A stretch of 64,000 nucleotides of DNA from an uncultured bacterium (GTDB lineage: Bacteria; Bacillota; Clostridia; Oscillospirales; Oscillospiraceae), in assembly GCA_949840775.1 (NCBI GenBank), contig CATKXO010000005.1:29811-93810 (forward strand), written 5' to 3'. The position numbers and the translations under genes are program-made. A model generated the notes under the pieces. That model searched no databases. It was not told the origin of the DNA and worked only from the letters and a program-made list of their open reading frames with translations. Below are positions 44,946 through 52,860 of the stretch, piece after piece (position 1 is the stretch's first letter; each line of letters begins with the position of its first letter).

Positions 44946-45674
44946 TTACTTGTTGCGGGCGGAAGCCTTCTGCGGGTTGACGCGGGCGGAAGCCTTCTGC
45001 GGGTTGACACGGCCGCCCTCGGTGGCGTGCTTCTCGATGATGGTCTTAACGGTGTTCTTCACGTAGACAACGCCGCCCTTGGGGCCGGGGATGGCGCCGC
45101 GGACCGCGATGAGGCCCAGCTCCTCGTCCACCTGGACCACATCCAGGTTGAGGACGGTGACCTGCACGTTGCCCATCTGGCCGGCGCCGTCGCGCCCTTT
45201 GGCGATGTGGCCGGGGGTGGTGCCGGGGCCCAGAGAGCCCTGGTGGCGGTGGACGGGGCCGCCGCCATGGGTGTTGCGCTTGACGGCCGCGCCATGGCGC
45301 TTGACAACGCCCTGGAAGCCGTGGCCCTTGCTGGTGCCGGTCACATCAACGAAGTCGCCGGCGGTGAAGACGTTAGCGGTGAGCACGTCGCCCACCTCGT
45401 ACTTGGAGCAGTCCTTCAGGGCGAACTCCTTGAGGACCTTCTTGTACTCGGTGAGGCCGGCCTTCTTCTGGTGGCCCAGCTCAGGCTTGGTGAGCTTGCG
45501 CTCGGGAACGTCCTGGAAACCCAGCTGGATGGACTCGTAGCCATCCTTCTCGGCGGTCTTCTTCTGCACCACAGTGCAGGGGCCGGCCTGGATCAGGGTG
45601 ACGGGCACCACCCGGCCGGCTTCATCGAAGATCTGGGTCATGCCGATCTTTTTGCCGATGATCGCTTTCTCCAT
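44946..45674 (-). CDS. rplC: Ribosomal protein L3 with a duplicated tail
   Basis: A 242-residue protein reaching toward the peptidyl-transferase centre. MEKAIIGKKIGMTQIFDEAG, FVDVTGTSKGHGFQGVVKRH and GSLGPGTTPGHIAKGRDGAG are typical. The C-terminus carries RVNPQKASA twice in tandem, encoded by an exact 27-bp direct repeat, followed by RNK. A single copy would give a usual-looking L3 tail. Confidence 0.97.
   Translation of the reverse strand: MEKAIIGKKIGMTQIFDEAGRVVPVTLIQAGPCTVVQKKTAEKDGYESIQLGFQDVPERKLTKPELGHQKKAGLTEYKKVLKEFALKDCSKYEVGDVLTANVFTAGDFVDVTGTSKGHGFQGVVKRHGAAVKRNTHGGGPVHRHQGSLGPGTTPGHIAKGRDGAGQMGNVQVTVLNLDVVQVDEELGLIAVRGAIPGPKGGVVYVKNTVKTIIEKHATEGGRVNPQKASARVNPQKASARNK
44955..45008. 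repeat. Exact 27-bp tandem duplication in the rplC 3' end
   Basis: Two identical 27-bp units (44955-44981 and 44982-45008), beginning GCGGGCGGAAGCCTTCTGCG on the plus strand. The in-frame duplication adds nine residues to L3. Confidence 0.95.
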
Positions 45675-45808
45675 TGGGGTTTTTCCTCCTAATAAAGGTT
45701 ATTGGTTGGGCGGGGTGACCATTGGACTGCCATTGCCCGGCCAACTTGACCCGTCCGCCTCAAAAAGCGGCGGACAGCGGGTACAACGGGGTTATTGGGG
45801 ACTTTTTT

Positions 45809-45875
45809 GTGGGACCCGCCGCCCTCGGCGGGTCATCTCCTCTGATTGGCCCGCCCAAGGGGGCGGGCCCCACAA
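45809..45875. repeat. Dispersed double-hairpin repeat between rpsJ and rplC (copy R8)
   Basis: GTGGGACCCGCC-GCCCTC-GGCGGGTC and GGCCCGCCC-AAG-GGGGCGGGCCCCAC, in the 208-bp gap between the first two genes of the S10 operon. The copy starts 7 bp from the rpsJ stop. Confidence 0.85.
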
Positions 45876-45882
45876 GAAACCC

Positions 45883-46197
45883 TTACAGCTTAATCTCGAT
45901 CTCCACGCCGGCGGGAAGCTCCAGGCTCATCAGGGCCTCCACGGTCTTGGGGGAGGGCTTGATGACATCGATGAGGCGCTTGTGGATGCGGCGTTCAAAC
46001 TGCTCGCGGCTGTCCTTGTACTTGTGGACGGCCCGCAGGATGGTGACCACTTCCTTCTTGGTGGGCAGGGGGATGGGGCCGGAGACGTTGGCGCCGGTGC
46101 GCTTGGCGGTCTCCACGATCTTCTCGGCGCTCTGGTCGATGAGCTGGTGGTCATAGGCCTTGAGGCGGATGCGGATCATTTCTTTCTGAGCTGCCAT
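45883..46197 (-). CDS. rpsJ: Ribosomal protein S10
   Basis: A 104-residue protein that also serves as NusE in antitermination complexes. [40 protein letters not shown] and [20 protein letters not shown] are diagnostic. It is the first gene of the superoperon, with AAGGAGGAAACAAAC before the ATG and a ~260-nt leader behind a consensus promoter. Confidence 0.98.
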   Translation of the reverse strand: MAAQKEMIRIRLKAYDHQLIDQSAEKIVETAKRTGANVSGPIPLPTKKEVVTILRAVHKYKDSREQFERRIHKRLIDVIKPSPKTVEALMSLELPAGVEIEIKL

Positions 46198-46459
46198 GTT
46201 GTTTGTTTCCTCCTTAAATACGAAGTTGAGTTTCTGTTGTCCCTCGCTTCGTACGGTAAGCGAGCTTGATACACGCTATCGTGCGTATCACTCCAGGCCA
46301 CGAAAAAACCGGCGCAAAGCAGGCCGGTTTTTACCGTACCAGGCGATATACGCCGTGTACGGACTCGCTCAGCCGCCCGATAGTCGGACATACTCCGCGG
46401 AAGTTACCTCATCTCTGAGCAATCTCCCACATCATCGCAGACTGCGCCCTTGCGGACGC
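46198..46459 (-). promoter_or_regulatory. S10 operon leader with terminator and competing pairings
   Basis: In the RNA, an intrinsic terminator AAAAACCGGC/GCCGGTTTTTT (46332-46303) lies about 130 nt after the predicted start. Its 5' flank GUACGGUAA (46339-46331) can pair upstream with CCGUAC (a hairpin with inner GGCG/CGCC) or downstream with UUACCGUAC (46259-46251). The downstream partner sits in the loop of a CUCGCUU/AAGCGAG hairpin, so that pairing would be a pseudoknot. Another hairpin spans 46267-46290. This is the layout of an attenuating ribosomal-protein leader. Confidence 0.65.
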
Positions 46460-46465
46460 TCAGCT

Positions 46466-46494
46466 ATCATACTACACCCGCCCGTGTGTGTCAA
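46466..46494 (-). promoter_or_regulatory. S10 superoperon promoter
   Basis: Minus strand: perfect TTGACA (46494-46489), 17 bp, TATGAT (46471-46466). It is preceded by an AT-rich stretch that could act as an UP element. Confidence 0.9.
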
Positions 46495-46571
46495 GTGGTT
46501 TTTTAAAAATATTTGGCAGATTTTTGCCCCGTCCGGCGGGTTTCTTTGTAGCATTTGCAAAGGGGAGGGCA

Positions 46572-47267
46572 TTAGCCCTCCCCCAGCTGTCCGCTCTTCT
46601 CCAGCAGCAGAGAGCCGTCCGCCCGATAGAGGCGCAGGGTGTAGGGATACGCAATCCCCGGTTGGTCAAAGACGGCATAAGTTTCCCCAACGCCCAGCAG
46701 CCACACACCATTGCCCAGGTCCCAGCCCCCGCTGGTCAGGCAGTCCTCCTCCCGCACCACAGTAATCTCCGCCCGGGCCGTTTCCCGGGGGACGTTCACC
46801 AGTAGGACAGAGGAAAAGTGGTGGTGGACCAGATCATATTTCCGATACGGGTCCTCCGACGGCACCTCCTCGCTCCAGCCGCCGTGGGCCTCCGCCGCCA
46901 GGGGCACCAGGGTGGGACCCTCCTCCAGGGGATATGTGCGGCAGCGGATATAGGAAAAGTCATCCACATTGGCCACTGTCACCAGATTTTCACACAGGCC
47001 CGCGAAATTGCCCTTGGAAAAATGCAACTGTGTGCCGTCGGCGGCGGTGACCTCTCCTCTGCCGCTACGGAAAACCAGCTCGCTCCGGGGCAGCAGATGG
47101 GTACGCTCATACCGGCGGAACTCCATCTCCGCCGTGGGCAGGGGGTAGCCGAACTGGGACCAGATCAGCAGCCCCATAAAGGCGCACAGGGCCAGGTTGC
47201 CGACAATCCTTTTCCGGTAGCTGATCCCCTCCAGGAACCACTCCAGTCGTTTCCACCACTTTTTCAC
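46572..47267 (-). CDS. Hypothetical membrane-anchored protein of the PadR operon
   Basis: A 231-residue protein. A basic amphipathic start (VKKWWKRLEWFLEGISYRKR) leads to one transmembrane helix (about 22-42) and a soluble, probably extracytoplasmic, domain of about 190 residues with beta-rich composition. No family is recognised. The start is GTG at 47267, overlapping the upstream stop as GTGA, so translation is coupled to the HAAS-domain gene. Confidence 0.7.
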   Translation of the reverse strand: MKKWWKRLEWFLEGISYRKRIVGNLALCAFMGLLIWSQFGYPLPTAEMEFRRYERTHLLPRSELVFRSGRGEVTAADGTQLHFSKGNFAGLCENLVTVANVDDFSYIRCRTYPLEEGPTLVPLAAEAHGGWSEEVPSEDPYRKYDLVHHHFSSVLLVNVPRETARAEITVVREEDCLTSGGWDLGNGVWLLGVGETYAVFDQPGIAYPYTLRLYRADGSLLLEKSGQLGEG

Positions 47268-48082
47268 GGGATCATCACCCTCTCTGTCACCGGCGCGGAC
47301 AGCGCAATCCTCCCCGCCGGGCTGTCCAGCTCCAGAGTCACCCGGTCCCCCGGCTCCCAGTCCTCCGCCGGGAGGAAGACGGCAAACTCCCGGTACCAGA
47401 GCTCCCACTCGCACAGACTGCGCCCGGTATAGATATAAGTAACAGGGTGGCCGTAGCCGGGGCTGTCCGTCACAGTGTACCGTTTGATCTCCTCCCCGCC
47501 CAGAGGGTACCGGGTCCCGTCGGGACCGACAGCGGCAAGGCCTTCCAGCACCGCCTCAATGGAGACCCGCTCCCAGAATTTCGGGGAGGATGCCCGCAGC
47601 ACCACCTGGAAGGTATCCTCAGCCCCCGGATGGGCGGACCGGTCCAGACAGGCCGCTCCGGTGATCTGGAAGGTATACTGCCCCAGCCGGGCCTTCTCCC
47701 CGTCCTGGACGCGGTGGTAAATCTCAGTGCCGGTCCTCCCCCGGAGGGAGTTGTCGTACCCGGTCCTGACCCCCAGGCCCACAAGGCTCATCACCAGGAG
47801 CATCAGGGACACCGCCCACCGGCTTGCCATCCACAGGCGGCCCCACCAGGGCTTGTGGACCCTGGCCAGCTCGGTTTTCAGCTCCTCCGGGTCCCCCATA
47901 CCGGCCAGGGCCCGGTCCTGGGCCTCCAGCGCGTCCATGCCGGGGAAAATGCGTTGGAGGTCAGCGGCCTTGTCCTCCAAATGCTCCTCCAGCTCCCGGC
48001 GGACCCGATCCCGGTCGGGCCCAAAGCGGACGCCGGACACCGCCGTGTCCAGCCACTGGGCAGCCGTTCTCCTCTCGTCCAT
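47264..48082 (-). CDS. HAAS/DUF1700-type membrane protein of the PadR operon
   Basis: A 272-residue protein. Residues 1-80 form a helical HAAS-type permease-prefix domain (VRRELEEHLEDKAADLQRIF, then ALEAQDRALAGMGDPEELKT). One transmembrane helix follows (about 90-110) and then an extracytoplasmic domain of about 160 residues. HAAS domains typically occur next to PadR regulators, as here. The function of the outer domain is unknown. Confidence 0.82.
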   Translation of the reverse strand: MDERRTAAQWLDTAVSGVRFGPDRDRVRRELEEHLEDKAADLQRIFPGMDALEAQDRALAGMGDPEELKTELARVHKPWWGRLWMASRWAVSLMLLVMSLVGLGVRTGYDNSLRGRTGTEIYHRVQDGEKARLGQYTFQITGAACLDRSAHPGAEDTFQVVLRASSPKFWERVSIEAVLEGLAAVGPDGTRYPLGGEEIKRYTVTDSPGYGHPVTYIYTGRSLCEWELWYREFAVFLPAEDWEPGDRVTLELDSPAGRIALSAPVTERVMIP

Positions 48083-48091
48083 GACTCCCCC

Positions 48092-48436
48092 TCAGGCTAG
48101 GGCGCTGGCCCCGCCGGACAGCACACTGTCCACCCCCTGCTGAAAGGCCTCCCACTCCGCCCGTTTGCCGTCCAGCAGCCTCTTTCCTTTCCGGGTGAGC
48201 CTATAGTACTTCCGCTCCCGGCCCGTGGGGGCCTCCTGCCGGTAGGAGGCCAGGCACCCATCCCGCTCCAGCCCGTGGAGGATGGGGTACAGTGTGCCCT
48301 CCTTCATTTGAAACAGGTCGTTGGACCGCCGGGCCAGCTCCTCGATCATCTGGTAGCCGTACATGTCCGCCCCCTCCAGAAGGGACAGCACCAGCATGGT
48401 CCCGCTCCCCGCCATCAGGCCCTTGTCAAATTTCAT
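48092..48436 (-). CDS. PadR-family transcriptional regulator
   Basis: A 114-residue winged-helix repressor. LVLSLLEGADMYGYQMIEEL and FQMKEGTLYPILHGLERDGC are the family signature (xxYGYxIxxxL ... EGTLYPxLxxLexxG). The wing reads GRERKYYRLTRKGKRLL. I chose the ATG at 48436, 9 nt after AAGGAG; the in-frame ATG at 48445 abuts the ribosome binding site. It heads a three-gene operon, and two matching operator-like palindromes overlap its promoter. Confidence 0.93.
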   Translation of the reverse strand: MKFDKGLMAGSGTMLVLSLLEGADMYGYQMIEELARRSNDLFQMKEGTLYPILHGLERDGCLASYRQEAPTGRERKYYRLTRKGKRLLDGKRAEWEAFQQGVDSVLSGGASALA

Positions 48437-48454
48437 ACCGGTCATCTCCTTTTA

Positions 48455-48505
48455 TATACCTTGCTGTTCTAGGTATATTATACCTTGATAGTCTAGGTAT
48501 GTCAA
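48455..48505 (-). promoter_or_regulatory. PadR operon promoter with twin palindromic operators
   Basis: Promoter on the minus strand: TTGACA (48505-48500), 17 bp, TATAAT (48482-48477), both perfect. Two 23-bp palindromes of TATACCTTG-N5-CTAGGTATR type lie at 48455-48477 and 48479-48501, centres 24 bp apart. They cover the -10 and the spacer up to the -35, so binding would block RNA polymerase. Confidence 0.85.
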
Positions 48506-48513
48506 GCAAAACG

Positions 48514-48537
48514 TGCCTCCCCCTGTTGGGGGAGGCA
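48514..48537. terminator. Terminator after the glycosyltransferase gene
   Basis: A perfect 10-bp stem TGCCTCCCCC/GGGGGAGGCA with loop TGTT, 6 bp past the stop codon and just upstream of the PadR promoter. A short TTTT follows on the minus strand. Confidence 0.75.
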
Positions 48538-48542
48538 TTTCG

Positions 48543-49571
48543 CTAGTTGAACTTGTAAATCCTCCGGGCCAGCCGGTACAGGGCCACCGACAGCCTCCGT
48601 CCCGGCGCAGTGGGCAGGTTGGTGGCGGCGGGGATGGCGAAGTAGCGCATCCGGGTATAGAGCCCCTGATCCACCGTCCGCAGGTACTCCCACAGCCGGG
48701 TCCTCTTTCCCAGGGCCTCCGGGCTGCCGTCCATGGTGAGGAAGATGGAGGAAATGGCCATCATCATGGCCAGGTAACTGAACATATACTTGGCCAGCTT
48801 TTTGTTTTTCTTGGCCACCTCACGCAGGTCGATGGCGTCAATCATGTGGTAGTTCACCCGCAGCTGCTGGTCCACCCGGCCGATCATCACGCTCTCGTTT
48901 ACGCTCTGGTCCGCCCGGCCGATAAAGTAGCGGTACAGGTCCACATCCATATAGTAGATGTTCTTCACCAGGGGGAGGGGCTCATAGACAAAGATGTTAT
49001 CCACATAGAAGGTGTGCTTGGGCAGCTCCAGCTGGCAGTCCCGCAGAATCCGGGTGCGGTAGATGACCGAGTGCATCAGCAGATACTGGGAGGGCTTGAA
49101 GTTCCCGATGTGCTTCCAGTTAAACACCCTGCCCACGGGGAACACATTGCGGTAGCCCATCACCCGCTGGGTGTTGTCCTCCACGTGCTCATAGACGTAG
49201 TTGGCGATCATCAGGTCCACCAGCTTGCCGTCCCGGACAAACTGCCGCAGCTTGTCCAGCACCTGATGCAGGGCGTCCACATCCAGCCAGTCGTCGGAGT
49301 CCACCACCTTATAGTAGATGCCCTGGGCGTTGCGGATGCCCTGGTTCACCCCCTCGCCGTGGCCGCCGTTGGGCTGGTGGATGGCCCGGACGATATCGGG
49401 GTATTTTTCTGCGTACCTGTCACAGATGGCAGGGGTGTCGTCCTTGGTGGAGCCGTCATCCACCAGAATGATTTCGATGTCGTCCCCGCCCTGGAGCAGG
49501 GTCTCCACGCAGTGGTCCATATAGGCCGCCGAGTTGTAGCAGGGGACGGCGAAGGTAATCAGCTTTTCCAT
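48543..49571 (-). CDS. Family 2 glycosyltransferase
   Basis: A 342-residue GT-A enzyme. LITFAVPCYNSAAYMDHCVE (about 3-22) is the nucleotide-sugar strand, IEIILVDDGSTKDDTPAICD (about 33-52) the donor-binding DDGS, and YYKVVDSDDWLDVDALHQVL (about 90-109) the DxD-type metal site with the characteristic SDDW. The C-terminal half has no clear transmembrane helix. Next to a galactofuranose-precursor enzyme, it probably builds a surface polysaccharide or glycolipid; donor and acceptor are not known. It lies 15 bp after glf. Confidence 0.92.
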   Translation of the reverse strand: MEKLITFAVPCYNSAAYMDHCVETLLQGGDDIEIILVDDGSTKDDTPAICDRYAEKYPDIVRAIHQPNGGHGEGVNQGIRNAQGIYYKVVDSDDWLDVDALHQVLDKLRQFVRDGKLVDLMIANYVYEHVEDNTQRVMGYRNVFPVGRVFNWKHIGNFKPSQYLLMHSVIYRTRILRDCQLELPKHTFYVDNIFVYEPLPLVKNIYYMDVDLYRYFIGRADQSVNESVMIGRVDQQLRVNYHMIDAIDLREVAKKNKKLAKYMFSYLAMMMAISSIFLTMDGSPEALGKRTRLWEYLRTVDQGLYTRMRYFAIPAATNLPTAPGRRLSVALYRLARRIYKFN

Positions 49572-49586
49572 GGCGTTGTCTCTCCT

Positions 49587-50756
49587 TTACAGCCGCTCCG
49601 CCAGCTCCAGAGCCCGGGCGGCGATGGCGTCCATGTTGTAGTATTTGTACTCCGCTAGCCGGCCCAGCAGGTGGAGATTCGGATATTTGTCCGCCTCCGC
49701 CCTGTACTTGGCATAGAGGGCGTTGTTCGACCGGTTGATGATGGCGTAGTAGGGGGTCTCTCCCTCCCCTCCGGTATAGGCCCGGGAGTACTCCTTTACA
49801 ATCGTCGTCACGCCGGGCAGGTCCTGGCCGGTGAGGTGCTTGAACTCGGTGATGCGGGTAAAGTCCTGGTCCACCGTGTAGTTCACTGTGCCGTGGGTTT
49901 GGAAGCAGTCCTGAGACAGCGTCTCGAATTTGAAGTCCAGGGTCCGGTAGGGCAGGGGGCCGAACTTGAAGTCGAACAGCTCGTCCGCCTGGCCGGTGTA
50001 GATGACGGGCCCCTGGGCCTCCTTTAAAAGGGGCCGGGCGTCCACACCCAGGCGCACCTCAATGTTGTGGTGGTCCAGCATCCGCTCAAACATCCTGGTG
50101 TAGCCCTCTAAGGGCATCCCCTGGTAGGCGTCCTGGAAATACCGGTCATCCTGCGACAGACGCACCGGCACCCGGGCAGTGGTGGCAGGGTCGATCTCCT
50201 CCGGGGTCTGGCCCCACTGCTTCATGGTGTAGTGGACGAAGACGTGCTCATAGACGTAGTCCGCAATAGCGGCGACCTCCGGATCCGGGTTCTGCCGCAG
50301 CTCCAGAATGGTCACCTGGCTCTGGGCGGGGTAGGCGTCCAGCAGCTTCTGGCCCAGACGTTTTCCCTCCCGCTCCCCGAAGGCGTTTTTCAGAGAGTCC
50401 AGGTTAAAGGGCACCGGGAGGAAAAACCGTCCGTCCGTTACTTTGTGGGCAGGGACCACCTCAGGGTTGTCCCTGGGGATGTTGGCAATGACCCGGTGCT
50501 GGTAGCGCCGCCACTGGGTGAACCTGGACAGAAAGTCAAAGACCTTCCGGTCGTTGGTGTGGAAGATGTGGGGGCCGTATTTGTGGATGAGGACCCCCGC
50601 CCCGTCCAGGCAGTCGTAGGCGTTGCCGCCGATGTGGTCCCGGCGCTCCAGTACCAGCACCCTTTTCCCCTGTTCCGCCAGAGCCCGGGCGGCCACCGCG
50701 CCGGCGTAGCCGGCCCCGGCAACCCATATGTCAAACCGATCCAAAATCAAATCCAT
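49587..50756 (-). CDS. glf: UDP-galactopyranose mutase
   Basis: A flavoenzyme making UDP-galactofuranose. The 389-residue protein has an N-terminal Rossmann FAD motif, WVAGAGYAGAVAARALAEQG (about 11-30), VLVLERRDHIGGNAYDCLDG, KYGPHIFHTNDRKVFDFLSR (the conserved HxFHT) and the C-terminal FAD-binding LLGRLAEYKYYNMDAIAARA. Family members are usually 365-390 residues. Start codon context is weak (GGGAAAGG directly before ATG). With the downstream glycosyltransferase it forms a small cell-surface galactan operon. Confidence 0.95.
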   Translation of the reverse strand: MDLILDRFDIWVAGAGYAGAVAARALAEQGKRVLVLERRDHIGGNAYDCLDGAGVLIHKYGPHIFHTNDRKVFDFLSRFTQWRRYQHRVIANIPRDNPEVVPAHKVTDGRFFLPVPFNLDSLKNAFGEREGKRLGQKLLDAYPAQSQVTILELRQNPDPEVAAIADYVYEHVFVHYTMKQWGQTPEEIDPATTARVPVRLSQDDRYFQDAYQGMPLEGYTRMFERMLDHHNIEVRLGVDARPLLKEAQGPVIYTGQADELFDFKFGPLPYRTLDFKFETLSQDCFQTHGTVNYTVDQDFTRITEFKHLTGQDLPGVTTIVKEYSRAYTGGEGETPYYAIINRSNNALYAKYRAEADKYPNLHLLGRLAEYKYYNMDAIAARALELAERL

Positions 50757-50787
50757 CCTTTCCCATGGGAATTTTTTAATCTGGTAT

Positions 50788-50816
50788 AGTATAGCACATT
50801 TTCCCGGGAAAACAAA
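50788..50816 (-). promoter_or_regulatory. glf promoter
   Basis: Minus strand: TTTGTT (50816-50811), 17 bp, TATACT (50793-50788) with an upstream TGC (extended -10). Confidence 0.6.
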
Positions 50817-50873
50817 TTAAAGTTTCTTTAAAGATTCAGTCCGCCGGCACCTCCGACTTTCTTTTGTAAAATT

Positions 50874-50888
50874 TACAATTCAAAAAGA
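50874..50888. promoter_or_regulatory. 15-bp palindrome between glf and the clpP-like gene
   Basis: TTGTAAA-A-TTTACAA, perfect symmetry, in the AT-rich divergent region. Such short perfect palindromes are typical regulator sites; no binding protein can be named. Confidence 0.4.
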
Positions 50889-51006
50889 GCTCCCCCTGTA
50901 TAGTATCATTCATCAGGCATCTTGACAATCGACCCCCGCCAAAAGGCATATCCTCCGGGGGCGCTCTACCCCCCAAGGATAAGCAACATAACAAGGAGGA
51001 GTTAAA

Positions 51007-51594
51007 ATGTACGTCTCAAACGAAGCCAGCATCATCAAGGAATCCACCTACGGCTACCACCTTATCCACATTCAGGACGAAATGCTGTCCCACCGGGAGG
51101 TGGAGCTGGTGGGAGAGGTGACCCCGGACTCGGTGAACGCCCTGATCCGCCAGCTGCGGTATCTCCAGCGGCAGGACCCGGAGGGGGAGATCACCCTATA
51201 CATCAACAGCCCCGGCGGCAGCGTGGACAGCGGTATGGCCCTGTACGACGTGATGCAGGCGGTAAGCTGTCCCATCCGGACGGTGTGCGTGGGGCTGGCA
51301 GCCTCCATGGCGGCCCTGCTCTTCATCTCAGGGACCCGGCGGGACATGCTCCCCCACAGCCGCCTGATGATCCACGACCCGCTGATTCTCCAGACCGGAG
51401 GCAGCGCCCTGAAGCTGAAAGCGGTGAGCGACGACCTGATGGAGACCCGGCAGATCATCGCCAAGGTCATCGCGGACCATTCGGGCAAGAGCATGGAGGA
51501 GGTGCTGGCCAAAACCGCCACCGACAGCTACTTCCGGGCGGAGGAGTCTGTGGAGTTCGGCCTGGCCGACCATGTCATCACCAGCCTAGCCTGA
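51007..51594 (+). CDS. ClpP-like serine protease
   Basis: A 195-residue ClpP-family protease with the full triad: Ser100 in GLAASMAALL, His123 in RLMIHDPL and Asp173 in TATDSYF. The oligomer-forming NSPGGSVDSGMALYDVMQ (about 67-84) is also intact. Length matches ClpP without a propeptide. It is not in the usual tig-clpP-clpX setting but opens a three-gene operon with a VirD4-like ATPase, so it is probably an accessory paralogue. Ribosome binding site AAGGAGGAG. Its catalytic residues indicate an active enzyme. Confidence 0.9.
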   Translation: MYVSNEASIIKESTYGYHLIHIQDEMLSHREVELVGEVTPDSVNALIRQLRYLQRQDPEGEITLYINSPGGSVDSGMALYDVMQAVSCPIRTVCVGLAASMAALLFISGTRRDMLPHSRLMIHDPLILQTGGSALKLKAVSDDLMETRQIIAKVIADHSGKSMEEVLAKTATDSYFRAEESVEFGLADHVITSLA

Positions 51595-51666
51595 GGTTCC
51601 CTCCCCCCATAGGGGGCGGAGGCTCAGGCCGCACGAAAACAATCAACGAAGCAGGAGGGAAATGCA

Positions 51667-52860
51667 ATGTATTACAACGTCAATACCAAGCGCATCCTGG
51701 GGAAAAACGCCTTTGCCAGCAACGACACCTGGACCACGGGGCTCAACAACAACGACCTGCTGGTGGGGCCTCCGGGGGCCGGCAAGACCCGGGGCTACAC
51801 GGTGATGCACCTGGACTTCACCGACGTGGCCGGCACCCCCTGGGGCTACAACCCCCTCGCCTACATCCGGGAGTGGCGGGACGGCGAAGCAAACCGGGAC
51901 GGCGACTTTTACAACGAGCAGGACGTGAAGAAAGTGGCTCAGGCCATCTGCCCCTGCATGGATTTCAAGGAGCCTTACTGGGACCTGGCCGCCCAGATGT
52001 ATCTGGAGGCCATCCTCCTCTTTATCCTGAACCACCTGCCCCAGGAGCAGCATAACCTGTACGAGGCATACACCTTCCTGTCCAAAATGGGGACCCCCGA
52101 GCTGGAGGACATCGTGGAGGAAGAATGCATCGCCCATCCCAACAGCGCCTTTGCCCGAAAAATCGGGATGATCCAGCAAAACAAAAAGGCGGATAAGATG
52201 GACGCCAGCATCAAGGGCATTCTGGCCCGGCATCTGGATGTGGTGTCCCACTCCGGGGTAAAGCGGATGTTCCGCATGGAACCCCAGGTGGACCTGAGTG
52301 CCTTTCTCAGGAAGAAGACGGCCCTGTTCCTGTCCGTCAGCGATTCCGACCGCAGCCAGGACGCCCTGGTCAACCTGTTTTACACCCAGGCGCTGCAATA
52401 CCTCATGGCCGCCGCCGGCCGGCAGCCGGACAGCCGGCTCCCCATTCCGGTGCGCTTCATCCTGGATGACTTCAGCACCAACACGGTCATCCCGGATTTT
52501 GACAGCATCATCTCCGTAATCCGCTCCCGGGAGATCTACGTCAGCCTCATTATCCAGAGCTTGTCCCAGCTGGAGGGCCTTTACGGCAGCGCCAAGGCCC
52601 AGACCATTATCAACGGCTGCGACCACTGCCTGTATCTGGGCGGGACGGACATCCAGACAGCCCGGTACTTCGCTGAGAAATTCAACTGCCAGGTGTCCAC
52701 GGTGCTCAACCTCCCCCTGGACAGCGCCTTTCTCTTTGCCAGAGGCAGCGAACCCCGGAAGGTCCAGAAGTACGAGCTGAACCGGGATAACGCCTACCGC
52801 GCCCTGACGCAAGCTCGGGATGGGGCGGAGGCCAATGTCGAAAAGGAGTGCGCCATATAA
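51667..52860 (+). CDS. Soluble, shortened VirD4/TraG-like ATPase
   Basis: A 397-residue protein of the type IV coupling protein family. It has GLNNNDLLVGPPGAGKTRGY (Walker A 34-41), the Walker B-like FILDDFSTNTVIPDFDSI, LIIQSLSQLEGLYG and the C-terminal INGCDHCLYLGGTDIQTARY typical of VirD4/TraG proteins. Two parts are missing: the N-terminal transmembrane domain, and roughly 45-50 residues after Walker A where family members have the DPKGE segment, so that GKTR runs directly into GYTVMHLDFTD. The frame is otherwise intact. No relaxase or mating-pore gene is nearby, so a conjugative role is doubtful. Confidence 0.85.
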   Translation: MYYNVNTKRILGKNAFASNDTWTTGLNNNDLLVGPPGAGKTRGYTVMHLDFTDVAGTPWGYNPLAYIREWRDGEANRDGDFYNEQDVKKVAQAICPCMDFKEPYWDLAAQMYLEAILLFILNHLPQEQHNLYEAYTFLSKMGTPELEDIVEEECIAHPNSAFARKIGMIQQNKKADKMDASIKGILARHLDVVSHSGVKRMFRMEPQVDLSAFLRKKTALFLSVSDSDRSQDALVNLFYTQALQYLMAAAGRQPDSRLPIPVRFILDDFSTNTVIPDFDSIISVIRSREIYVSLIIQSLSQLEGLYGSAKAQTIINGCDHCLYLGGTDIQTARYFAEKFNCQVSTVLNLPLDSAFLFARGSEPRKVQKYELNRDNAYRALTQARDGAEANVEKECAI

